Source of the DNA: Georgenia yuyongxinii
GTDB lineage: Bacteria > Actinomycetota > Actinomycetes > Actinomycetales > Actinomycetaceae
DNA: 64,000 nt
Direction of reading: 5' to 3'
Assembly: GCF_006352065.1 (NCBI RefSeq)
Contig: NZ_CP040915.1
Span: 930,001-994,000, forward strand
Shown here piece after piece: positions 37,084 to 45,315 of the stretch. Both the position numbers and the translations under genes were made by a program. A model generated the notes under the pieces. That model was not told the origin of the DNA and searched no databases. It saw only the letters and a program-made list of their open reading frames with translations. How positions within the stretch are numbered: the stretch's first letter is position 1; each line of letters starts with the position of its first letter.

Positions 37084-38382
37084 CTACAGGGCGCCGACAT
37101 CCGCAGGCGGCAGCTGCTCTGCCGCGGCCGCGACCACCTCCACGTCGAGCCGGCCCGAGCCGAGCAGGGCCTCGAGCCGCTGGCCCGGCTCGACGCCGGC
37201 CGACGACTGGACGACGTGCCCGCGCTCGTCGCGCAGCACGGCGTAGCCCCGGGCGAGCGTGGCGGCGGGGGAGAGCGCCCGCAGCTGGGCGTGCGTGGCG
37301 CGCAGGTCGCCCGCCGCCCGCTCGGTGCGCCAGCGCACCGCCTGCAGCGCCGCCGTGCGTAGCCTGGCCACCTCCTCGGCGCGGACGGTGACGAGGGCGT
37401 GCGGGTTCGCGACCACGGGCCGGGACCGCAGGTGGTCCAGGCCACGCCGCTCGGCGGCGAGGCGTCCGGCGATCGCCTGGCGGATGCGCTGCCGGGACTG
37501 GGCGAGCCCGCGGCGCTGCTCGGCGACGTCCGGCACGATCCGCTTGGCCGCGTCCGTGGGGGTGGACGCGCGGTAGTCGGCCACCAGGTCGAGCAGCGGG
37601 CTGTCCGTCTCGTGCCCGATCGCCGAGACGATCGGCGTGCGGCAGGCTGCGGCGGCACGGACCAGGGCCTCGTTCGAGAAGGGCAGCAGGTCCTCGACGG
37701 CGCCACCACCCCGGGCGATGACGATGACCTCGACCGCGGGATCGGCGTCGAGCTCGCGCAGCGCGGCCAGGACCTCGGGCACGGCGCGCGCCCCCTGGAC
37801 CGCGACCTCACGGATCTCGAAGTGGAGGGCCGGCCACCGGGCGTGGGCATTGACGACGACGTCGTGCTCGGCCTTGGACTCGCGTCCGCAGATCAGCCCG
37901 ACTCGCCGGGGCAGGAAGGGCAGCGGCAGCTTGCGCCCGGCGTCGAAGAGTCCCTCCGCCGCCAGCACCCGCTTGAGGTGCTCGATGCGGGCCAGCAGCT
38001 CGCCGACGCCGACCGGGCGCAGCTCGTCCGCCTGCAGCTGCAGGGACCCTCGCTTGGGCCAGAACGTGGGCTTGGCGTGGACGACGACGTGGGCGCCTTC
38101 CTGCACCGGTGTGGGCATGGCGGCCAGCACCCGGGCCTGCACGGCCACGGGCAGCGACATGTCCGCGGCCGTGTCGCGCAGGGTCAGGAAGGCGAGCGAG
38201 GCGCCGGGGCGCCGGTTGAGCTGGACGATCTGGCCCTCGACCCACAACGGGGACATGCGGGCGATGTACTCGTCGATCTTCGACGACAGCAACCGCACCG
38301 GCCACGGGTTCTCGGCGGTGGTCTCACCGGCGCGGGCGGCCAGGCGTCGCGGGGCGGGGGTGGTCTGCTCGCCGATACTCAC
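37084..38382 (-). CDS. xseA: Exodeoxyribonuclease VII large subunit
   Basis: This 432-aa catalytic subunit has the full family length. The N-terminal OB-fold reads WVEGQIVQLNRRPGASLAFL. The nuclease domain has RRVGLICGRESKAEHDVVVN, VIVIARGGGAVEDLLPFSNE and SAIGHETDSPLLDLVADYRA with the expected Gly/His/Asp residues. A long coiled coil and C-terminal segment PAATLARGYAVLRDERGHVV follow. The GTG at 38382 has GAGAGGG upstream. It acts in recombination and repair. Confidence 0.96.
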   Translation of the reverse strand: MSIGEQTTPAPRRLAARAGETTAENPWPVRLLSSKIDEYIARMSPLWVEGQIVQLNRRPGASLAFLTLRDTAADMSLPVAVQARVLAAMPTPVQEGAHVVVHAKPTFWPKRGSLQLQADELRPVGVGELLARIEHLKRVLAAEGLFDAGRKLPLPFLPRRVGLICGRESKAEHDVVVNAHARWPALHFEIREVAVQGARAVPEVLAALRELDADPAVEVIVIARGGGAVEDLLPFSNEALVRAAAACRTPIVSAIGHETDSPLLDLVADYRASTPTDAAKRIVPDVAEQRRGLAQSRQRIRQAIAGRLAAERRGLDHLRSRPVVANPHALVTVRAEEVARLRTAALQAVRWRTERAAGDLRATHAQLRALSPAATLARGYAVLRDERGHVVQSSAGVEPGQRLEALLGSGRLDVEVVAAAAEQLPPADVGAL

Positions 38383-38419
38383 GGAGCCACCCTCTCACCG
38401 CCCTCCGACGGCTCGTCTG

Positions 38420-38842
38420 TCACAGCGCGTTGGTGAGCGCGTTCCGCCACGCTGGGTCGGAGTCGTCCAGCAGGCGGTGGCACCGCGCCGTCTCGTCGTC
38501 CTCCCCGATGGCGGCCGCGGCGTCGGCCAGCGCCCAGACGGAGCGCAGGAAACCCTGGTTGGGCAGGTGGCTCGCCGGGACGGGGCCCTGACCGCGCCAG
38601 CCGGCCTTGCGCAGGGCGTCGAGGCCCCGGTGGTAGCCGGTGCGGGCGAAGGCGTACGCGGCGACCGGGTCGCCGCTGTCGAGCGCCGTACGGGCCAGGG
38701 CAGCCCAGGCCGCGCTGGCGGCCGGGAACCGGGCGGCGACGGCGCGGGCATCCTCGCCGTCGGCGAGGGCCGTGCGGGCGGGTGCGTCAAGGTGGTCCGG
38801 CAGCAGGGTGGGCGCGGGGTCGCCGAGCAGGTTCGTGGGCAT
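38420..38842 (-). CDS. DUF3151 domain-containing protein
   Basis: This 140-aa helical protein belongs to the actinobacterial DUF3151 family. It opens MPTNLLGDPAPTLLPDHL and has TPR-like helices (VAAYAFARTGYHRGLDALRK) and SHLPNQGFLRSVWALADAAA, a family signature. The ATG at 38842 is favoured over upstream extensions that cross the ispH promoter. No function is known. It sits between xseA and the divergent ispH. Confidence 0.88.
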   Translation of the reverse strand: MPTNLLGDPAPTLLPDHLDAPARTALADGEDARAVAARFPAASAAWAALARTALDSGDPVAAYAFARTGYHRGLDALRKAGWRGQGPVPASHLPNQGFLRSVWALADAAAAIGEDDETARCHRLLDDSDPAWRNALTNAL

Positions 38843-38917
38843 GGGGCCATCGTGCCACCGGTGTGCAGTGCGCCACGGAAGATGGCCGCCGCTGCAGGCC
38901 CCACGTAACCTGGCCAG

Positions 38918-40078
38918 GTGACCGCTGCTTTCGCCCCCGCCCCCCGTCCCGCCGTAGGCCCGACGGCCGGTTCCTCGCTCGCGGGGGCCTCGGCCTTCCC
39001 CGCCCCCGTCGAGTCGACCCCTGCGCTCGACGGCAAGCGGATCCTGCTGGCCGCCCCGCGCGGGTACTGCGCGGGGGTGGACCGTGCCGTCGACGCGGTG
39101 GAGAAGGCACTCGAGCTCTACGGCGCACCGGTGTACGTGCGCAAGGAGATCGTCCACAACAAGTTCGTGGTCGAGTCCCTCAGCGCTCGCGGGGCGGTAT
39201 TCGTCGACGAGACGGACGAGGTGCCCGAAGGGGCCCGCGTGGTCTTCTCCGCGCACGGGGTCTCACCGGCCGTGCACGCCCAGGCCGCTGCCCGGAACCT
39301 GGCCACCATCGACGCCACCTGCCCGCTGGTGACCAAGGTGCACAAGGAGGCCGTCCGCTTCGCCAACGACGACTACGACATCCTCCTCATCGGGCACACG
39401 GGCCACGAGGAGGTCGAGGGCACCCAGGGGGAGGCCCCCGAGCACATCCAAGTGGTCAACGGCGCCGAGGACGTCGACGCCGTACAGGTGCGCGACCCGG
39501 AGAAGGTCATCTGGCTGTCGCAGACCACCCTGTCCGTGGACGAGACGATGCAGACGGTCCGGCTTCTCCGCGAGCGGTTCCCGCACCTGCAGGACCCGCC
39601 CAGCGACGACATCTGCTACGCCACGCAGAACCGACAGGTGGCGGTGAAAAAGCTAGCCCCTCATGCCGACGTCGTCATCGTGGTGGGCTCCGCGAACTCC
39701 TCGAACTCCGTGCGCCTGGTCGAGGTGGCCCTGGAGGCCGGCGCCGGGGCCGCGTACCGGGTGGACACGGCCGACGAGGTGGACCCCGCCTGGCTCGCCG
39801 GCGCGACCTCTGTGGGCCTGACCTCCGGCGCATCGGTGCCCGAGATCCTGGTGCGTGACGTCGTCGACCGGCTCAAGGCCCTGGGTTACACCGGGGTTGA
39901 GGAGATCCGCACCACGACCGAGGACATCATGTTCTCGCTGCCGAAGAACCTGCGCGCCGACCTGAAGGCGGCCGGCGAGCAGCCGGACCGCCCGCACCGG
40001 GCGCGCCGCGACCGTGCTGCCACGGCGCGACGTACCGCAGTCGCGTCGGGGAGCACCGCAGTCGCGCCGAAGGGCTAA
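38918..40078 (+). CDS. ispH: 4-hydroxy-3-methylbut-2-enyl diphosphate reductase
   Basis: This 386-aa [4Fe-4S] enzyme performs the last step of the MEP isoprenoid pathway, making IPP and DMAPP. The three cluster cysteines lie in [31 protein letters not shown] and [14 protein letters not shown]. The catalytic Glu region [15 protein letters not shown] and Ser/Asn loop [15 protein letters not shown] are intact. The N-terminus has about 35 extra residues and the C-terminus a 50-residue basic Ala/Arg tail. The start is a GTG. It supplies uppS in this window. Confidence 0.97.
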   Translation: MTAAFAPAPRPAVGPTAGSSLAGASAFPAPVESTPALDGKRILLAAPRGYCAGVDRAVDAVEKALELYGAPVYVRKEIVHNKFVVESLSARGAVFVDETDEVPEGARVVFSAHGVSPAVHAQAAARNLATIDATCPLVTKVHKEAVRFANDDYDILLIGHTGHEEVEGTQGEAPEHIQVVNGAEDVDAVQVRDPEKVIWLSQTTLSVDETMQTVRLLRERFPHLQDPPSDDICYATQNRQVAVKKLAPHADVVIVVGSANSSNSVRLVEVALEAGAGAAYRVDTADEVDPAWLAGATSVGLTSGASVPEILVRDVVDRLKALGYTGVEEIRTTTEDIMFSLPKNLRADLKAAGEQPDRPHRARRDRAATARRTAVASGSTAVAPKG

Positions 40079-40141
40079 GGCCGCCCGCATGCTGAGGCCG
40101 CGGGTGGGCTGAGGGCCGCCGACCCGTGCCGCCGCCGGTGG

Positions 40142-41380
40142 CTAGGCCGACCGCCCGTCCAGTTCCGCCACCGCGAGCTCGGGTGCGGTGAACGTGCGGA
40201 CCTGGGCGTCGTCGGTGTCGATCGGGTCCACCGCGAGGTCCTTCGTGGCCAAGGACTCGAAGTCCCGGGCTGTGACGAGGAGTCGTTGCTCCATCGAGGC
40301 GACCGTCTTGTTGTAGTGCTGCACGCTCGAGCGCAGCGACCGGCCGAGGGCAGTGACGTGCCCGGCGACCACTCCGAGCCGCTCGTAGAGGGTGCGGCCC
40401 AGCTCCAGCAGCTCGCGAGCCTCGGTGCTGACTTGCTCGGCCGACCAGATAGAGGCCGTCGTGCGCAGCAGCGCCAGGAGTGACGCCGGCGCCGTGGGGG
40501 CCACGCCCTGCCGCAGGGCGTGCTCCAAAAGCGTGGGATCGGCCTCCAGGGCGCTGGCGAGCAGACCCTCGGACGGCACGAACATGATCACCAGCTCCGG
40601 TGAGCCCGGCAGCTGCTCGTGGTAGCGCCGCTTGGCGAGGGCGTCCACATGCGCGCGCAGCGCCCGGGCATGCGCGGCAAGCAGACGCTCACGGCGTTCG
40701 GCCTCCTCGCCGGTGGTCCGGTCGCCGATCGCACTGGCCTCCAGATACGCGTCCATCGGCACCTTGGCATCCACGGCCAGGTACTTCTTGCCCGGCAGGC
40801 GCACCACCACATCCGGACGTCCGGCGGCGGCGTCACGGCGTGAGCCGGGGCCCCCTACCGCGCCGAGCGAGCGCTGCTCGGTGAAGTCGACATGGCGCAG
40901 CATCCCCGAGGCCTCCAGGATGCGACGCAGCTCGACCTCGCCCCACTGGCCCCGCGCGGATGTCGAACGCAGCGCGGACTCGAGCTGCGACGTCGTCCGC
41001 TGCAGCTCGACGCCGGAGCGGCGGGCGTGGTGGAGCTGCTCGGTGAGCACGGTGTACTGCTCGGTGCGCTCGCGCTCGAGGAGGGCGACGTGCTCGCCGA
41101 CCTGGGTAAGCATCGTCTGCACGGGAGCCAGCGCACGCAGGACGTCGTGATCGTGGCGGGCGCGCTCCTGCAGGGCGTCCACCTCCTCCGCCAGCCGCTC
41201 CGCCCGCGCCTGGGCAGCGGCGGCCCTCGCCCGCAGCTCGGCCACCTCCGCCGCGGAGCCGGCGCCGACACCGCCGCGCGTGGCCGCCCGGGCAGTGGCC
41301 ACCGCGAAGCCCAGCGCCACACCGACCACCAGCCCGAGGACCACCAGCACCACCGTCGTCATCTCCATGTCCAGCACCAT
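40142..41380 (-). CDS. rmuC: DNA recombination protein RmuC
   Basis: This 412-aa protein has an N-terminal membrane helix (about 7-28, VVLVVLGLVVGVALGFAV), a long coiled coil (about 45-130) and the RmuC nuclease-like domain: ARGQWGEVELRRILEASGML, VRLPGKKYLAVDAKVPMDAY, then LVIMFVPSEGLLASALEADP. RmuC limits inversions between short repeats in E. coli. Several in-frame ATGs (41398, 41380, 41368) precede the membrane helix; none has a strong ribosome site, so the start is uncertain. It is divergent from ychF. Confidence 0.9.
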   Translation of the reverse strand: MVLDMEMTTVVLVVLGLVVGVALGFAVATARAATRGGVGAGSAAEVAELRARAAAAQARAERLAEEVDALQERARHDHDVLRALAPVQTMLTQVGEHVALLERERTEQYTVLTEQLHHARRSGVELQRTTSQLESALRSTSARGQWGEVELRRILEASGMLRHVDFTEQRSLGAVGGPGSRRDAAAGRPDVVVRLPGKKYLAVDAKVPMDAYLEASAIGDRTTGEEAERRERLLAAHARALRAHVDALAKRRYHEQLPGSPELVIMFVPSEGLLASALEADPTLLEHALRQGVAPTAPASLLALLRTTASIWSAEQVSTEARELLELGRTLYERLGVVAGHVTALGRSLRSSVQHYNKTVASMEQRLLVTARDFESLATKDLAVDPIDTDDAQVRTFTAPELAVAELDGRSA

Positions 41381-41559
41381 GCCAGCGACCACTGACATCG
41401 ACCGGTACCCGACACGGAGTTCCGCGGCGCGCCGACGTGCCGGCACGGGAGAGGGCGTCCGTGGCGGGCGTGCGCGGCCACGTTCGGCGGCGGGCGCCGT
41501 GCCGCGGGCGGTGAACGTCACAACGAGCTGCGGTCTTCCGGCACGTAGACTCGGCCCAC

Positions 41560-42645
41560 GTGGCCCTCACCATCGGAATCGCCGGACTGCCCAACGTCGG
41601 TAAGTCGACCCTGTTCAACGCCCTGACCCGGGCGACCGTGCTCGCGGCGAACTACCCGTTCGCGACGATCGAGCCCAACATTGGCGTCGTCCCGCTGCCG
41701 GACCCCCGGCTGGGGAAGCTCGCCGAGGTCTTCGGCTCCGAGCGTCTCGTGCCCGCGACCGTCTCCTTCGTGGACATCGCGGGCATCGTCAAGGGCGCGT
41801 CGGAGGGAGAGGGCCTGGGCAACCAGTTCCTCGCGAACATCCGTGAGGCCGACGCGATCTGCCAGGTCACACGAGTGTTCAACGATCCCGATGTGGTCCA
41901 CGTCGAGGGCAAGGTGGACCCCAAGGACGACATCGAGACGATCTCGACCGAGCTGATCCTCGCCGACATGCAGACCCTGGAGAAGGCCCTGCCGCGGCTG
42001 GAGAAGGAGGTGCGCGGCAAGAAGGTCGACCCGGAGGTGCTCGAGACCGCCAAGGGCGCGATGAAGCTGCTCGAGGAGGGCACGCTGCTCTCCGCCGGCG
42101 CCGCGCAGGCCGGGCTCGATCCGGAGGCGCTCGCCGGCTTTCAACTCATGACGACCAAGCCGTTCATCTACGTCTTCAACACCGACGACGCCGGCCTCGC
42201 CGACGAGGCCATGCAGGCGGAGCTGCGCGAGATGGTCGCCCCCGCAGACGCGATCTTCCTCGACGCCAAGTTCGAGTCCGAGCTCGTCGAGCTCGAGCCC
42301 GACGAGGCCGCCGAGATGTTGACCGAGAGCGGGCAGGACGAGGCCGGCCTCGACAAGCTCGCTCGCGTCGGGTTCCACACCCTGGGCCTGCAGACCTACC
42401 TCACCGCCGGCCCCAAGGAGGCCCGGGCGTGGACGATCCACAAGGGCTGGACCGCCCCGCAGGCCGCCGGCGTCATCCACACCGACTTCGAGCGTGGCTT
42501 CATCAAGGCCGAGGTCATCTCCTTCGAGCACCTCGTCGAGCTCGGCTCCGTGGCGGAGGCCCGGGCGCACGGCAAGATGCGCATGGAAGGCAAGGACTAC
42601 ATCATGCAGGACGGCGACGTGGTGGAGTTCCGCTTCAACGTGTGA
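41560..42645 (+). CDS. ychF: Redox-regulated ATPase YchF
   Basis: This 361-aa OBG-family protein has standard length. It opens IGIAGLPNVGKSTLFNALT (G1), with Switch II DIAGIVKGASEGEGLGNQFL and a coiled-coil insertion. A C-terminal TGS domain ends EGKDYIMQDGDVVEFRFNV. YchF prefers ATP and binds ribosomes. The start is a GTG. The last 19 bases of the gene form part of a 21-bp sequence repeated at 58972, which marks the attachment site of an integrated element. The coding sequence is not disrupted. Confidence 0.97.
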   Translation: MALTIGIAGLPNVGKSTLFNALTRATVLAANYPFATIEPNIGVVPLPDPRLGKLAEVFGSERLVPATVSFVDIAGIVKGASEGEGLGNQFLANIREADAICQVTRVFNDPDVVHVEGKVDPKDDIETISTELILADMQTLEKALPRLEKEVRGKKVDPEVLETAKGAMKLLEEGTLLSAGAAQAGLDPEALAGFQLMTTKPFIYVFNTDDAGLADEAMQAELREMVAPADAIFLDAKFESELVELEPDEAAEMLTESGQDEAGLDKLARVGFHTLGLQTYLTAGPKEARAWTIHKGWTAPQAAGVIHTDFERGFIKAEVISFEHLVELGSVAEARAHGKMRMEGKDYIMQDGDVVEFRFNV

Positions 42646-42647
42646 AT
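42627..42647 (+). repeat. attL core (end of ychF)
   Basis: This 21-bp core contains CGCTTCAACGTGTGAAT and includes the ychF stop codon. It matches 58972-58992 exactly; the next base differs (T versus C) before a shared GG. The paired arm motifs follow at 42687-42706. Confidence 0.88.
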
Positions 42648-43055
42648 TGGCGTGTTTGTGCAGGTCAGGGCGGTGTTGGACTCTTCCAGTCCGCACACAG
42701 TCCGCAGGAGTCTTAGCCCGACGGCTCGAGCGGGCTACTACGTAGGCAAGATCTCTGGAGCCGGTGCCTACGACTGGCACGGCTAGGCATGACCTCGGCG
42801 GCCGTGTGACGGATCCCCTCGACGTGCTGATCGCGGCAGATCCGGACGCTGTATCGCGGTCAGGCCCAACTGTGCATTGAATAGACCTCGTCACCAAGAG
42901 ACGCTTCACGCATCCGCTCATCAGCACGGCCGCGAGATGGCGAGGCGCGAGCCGGCGGCCAGTGCGCGGCAGATCCACGCCTCGTTGCCGCCCTCAGTGC
43001 GGCAGGATCGTGCGACGGCACGCCGCCTGCTAGCCCACGACGGCACCGGCGCTTG
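42648..43055. other. Left end of the element: arm sites, otherwise non-coding
   Basis: This 408-bp interval has the shared motif GTTTGTGCAGGTCAG (42654-42668) and two CAGTCCGCA copies (42687-42695, 42698-42706), probably integrase or excisionase binding arms. The remainder (42720-43055) shows no convincing gene. Confidence 0.6.
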
Positions 43056-43916
43056 CTACGCCCGGGTCGTGTCCGGGGGTTTGTCCTCCTGCGAGGGGCT
43101 GCTCACTTGGTTCGCCACGCCCGACGCGTCATCCTTCCGCCACTGGAGGCGCGGCAGCCGGTCTTCGGCGTCGTAGCGAGTGATCACCGTGTCTAGGGCC
43201 TCCCTGGCATGGGGCTGCCACGCGCGCATCTCCTCCGAGCCGCGACCGAACACGTCGACAAGTGCGCTGAGCATCTGAAGCGTGCCGCCGACCACGGCGA
43301 CCGCGTTATCGGCGCTGAACGCCACGTAGTGCCAGTCGACCCCGCGGTTGAGGTCGGGCCGCTCAACCGCGGGGCGGAAGTTGGCGTCCGCGTGGACGGC
43401 CCAGCCTCGGAAGCGGAACAGGTCGCTGATCCGTCGGCGATACTCGGGCACCGCGGCCGGGCGGACCTTCAGGTGATACCGCAGTGTCTCAAAGACGATG
43501 GTGTGGCGGGAAGTGCGGCGGCCGTTCGCCCGGGGCGTGCGCCACGTTTCGCGGTGTGGATGGTCCGGCGAGCGCGCCTGCACGGAGGCGTAGAAGGCGT
43601 CGACCGCGAAGGCCGCGGCGGAGATCGTTCGCATCGACGCGCGAAGCTCTGCATCTAGGAGATCTTGGAGGCCCTGCTCGTCGGTCGGCGGAGTCGGCCC
43701 AGCCAGTGCGCCCAACTCGGCCGCGATCGCCGCCCGCACGTCGAGCACGGCGATGGCGCCATCCACGGACTCGTGCAGCCAGTGCGGCCACATCTCGACG
43801 CGCAACTCCGGCGACACGGGGTCGACCTCGACCTGCCCGTCGTCGGTCATCCGGAACCCGAGCGACCCAGGAGCAAGACGCAACTGGGCGCCGCGCGGCA
43901 ACATGATGCCTGGCAT
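43056..43916 (-). CDS. Hypothetical cargo protein
   Basis: This 286-aa protein was not recognised. The ATG at 43916 starts MPGIMLPRGAQLRLAPG. The sequence is predominantly helical without membrane segments. Notable parts are VEMWPHWLHESVDGAIAVLD, a YRRRISDLFRFRGWAVHADA region with conserved-looking aromatic and charged residues, and a Lys/Ser/Thr-rich tail. It is the first gene inside the left end and is transcribed toward attL. Its place beside a defence pair suggests accessory function, which is inference only. Confidence 0.6.
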   Translation of the reverse strand: MPGIMLPRGAQLRLAPGSLGFRMTDDGQVEVDPVSPELRVEMWPHWLHESVDGAIAVLDVRAAIAAELGALAGPTPPTDEQGLQDLLDAELRASMRTISAAAFAVDAFYASVQARSPDHPHRETWRTPRANGRRTSRHTIVFETLRYHLKVRPAAVPEYRRRISDLFRFRGWAVHADANFRPAVERPDLNRGVDWHYVAFSADNAVAVVGGTLQMLSALVDVFGRGSEEMRAWQPHAREALDTVITRYDAEDRLPRLQWRKDDASGVANQVSSPSQEDKPPDTTRA

Positions 43917-44308
43917 GACGCCGAGACTAGGGCCACGCCGCCACGTGCACCGCGTTGCAGCAATCTTCCCGCACGGCGGTGAGCCGCACCGACGAGTGCC
44001 CTCAGCCGACGGTTGAAGCGGGCAGCGACAGCCCTCGCCTACGGCTCGGTGTGGCGGCAGGATGAGTACTGATACTCGTACCGGCCCAAGGTGACGATCA
44101 CCAACGGCAAGATGCTGGCGACGGGCATGGCGAAGGCGATCCGGGTCCGGCGCCCGCCCTAGCTGGGAGTTGCGCCGCAAGGTTTAAGGGCGAGCCTGTT
44201 CCTGTGTGTGCCACGACTCCATTCGTATCCGTGTGCCCGTCCGGCGGACGTTCCAAGAGCCGATAGAGTCAGGCTAGAGGCTGATCCGGAGTCGAGAGGG
44301 GGCGCACC
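43917..44308. other. Non-coding interval with a gene remnant
   Basis: These 392 bp lie upstream of the divergent unknown gene and the ATPase gene. A frame ending at 44162 reads YRPKVTITNGKMLATGMAKA but is broken by a stop upstream, so it looks like a short fragment. Promoters for both flanking genes should lie here. No RNA gene was seen. Confidence 0.4.
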
Positions 44309-45310
44309 GTGGCGACCAACGACCAGCTAAAAGCACTGGTCAAGAGCCATGCAGACGGTGATGATCCCCAGTTCTACTCCGTCGCGATGCAGGTTGCTGC
44401 GAAGGCTGCCCGGGCGGGGCAGTCAAAGTTCGCGCAGGAGCTGCGGGACCTCGTTGACGAACTGCGCCGGCGCGGGGCTGACAAGTCCCGCATTGCGTCT
44501 GTCGTCCCGGTCGCACAGCCGCGCGGTGAGCTTGCTTCCCTGCTGTCGGTTTCCTACCCCGACGCCCATCTGGGTGACCTGGTGCTGGCCGGCGACGTTG
44601 ACGACCGGCTCCGTCACGTCCTGCTTGAGCAGCGCCAGCGAGACAAGTTGGCGCGGCACGGACTCAGGCCCGCCCGGAGACTCCTCCTGATCGGGCCGCC
44701 GGGGACTGGGAAGACCTCCACGGCCCGCGTCGTCGCGGGAGAGCTCGGGCTACCGCTATTTGCGATCCGGCTCGACACGATCATCACGAAGTACATGGGT
44801 GAGACGGCAGCGAAACTGCGGCTCATCTTCGATGCGCTCGCCGAGACGCGGGGCGTGTACCTCTTCGATGAGGTCGACGCGCTCGCGGGGGACAGGGCGG
44901 CATCGAACGACGTGGGCGAGATCCGCCGTGTCCTCAACTCGTTTCTTCAGTTCCTCGAAGAGGATACGTCGCAGAGCATCATCATCGCTGCGACTAACCA
45001 CCCTGCCCTCCTGGACAACGCGCTGTTCCGGCGGTTCGACACCGTCATGGAGTTCGCGCTGCCGGACGCTGACAGTGCACGGGCCGTAATCGCCAACAGT
45101 CTTGCCGGGTTCCAGATCAGCAACCTGACGTGGAAGCGTGTCTTGGCGGCCGCCGAGGGCCTGAGCCATGCGGAGATCGTCACTGCGTCGGAGAACGCCG
45201 CCAAGCGCACCGTCCTTTCGGGCCGCTCTCGGATCCTGACCGATGACCTCGTTGGAGCGCTCCGAGAGCGCCCGCGGCGGCGTAGCAAGCAAGAGTCGTT
45301 GGGTGCATAG
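44309..45310 (+). CDS. AAA+ ATPase, IetA-like partner of subtilase
   Basis: This 333-aa protein has a helical N-terminal region (1-90) and one AAA+ module: Walker A IGPPGTGKTSTARVV (Lys135), Walker B VYLFDEVDALAGDRA, sensor 1 IIIAATNHPALLD and Arg finger NALFRRFDTVMEF. It resembles ATPases paired with subtilisin-like proteases in IetAS loci, described first in plasmid incompatibility and later as anti-phage defence. The protease gene starts 5 bp after its stop, so they form one operon. The GTG start follows GAGAGGGGG. The call rests on pairing and domain order. Confidence 0.85.
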   Translation: MATNDQLKALVKSHADGDDPQFYSVAMQVAAKAARAGQSKFAQELRDLVDELRRRGADKSRIASVVPVAQPRGELASLLSVSYPDAHLGDLVLAGDVDDRLRHVLLEQRQRDKLARHGLRPARRLLLIGPPGTGKTSTARVVAGELGLPLFAIRLDTIITKYMGETAAKLRLIFDALAETRGVYLFDEVDALAGDRAASNDVGEIRRVLNSFLQFLEEDTSQSIIIAATNHPALLDNALFRRFDTVMEFALPDADSARAVIANSLAGFQISNLTWKRVLAAAEGLSHAEIVTASENAAKRTVLSGRSRILTDDLVGALRERPRRRSKQESLGA

Positions 45311-45315
45311 GCGGT

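Noticed and set aside
42877-43176. Plus-strand 99-aa frame at the left end of the element
   Set aside because: No ribosome site or domain; it overlaps the better-supported minus-strand gene at its end.
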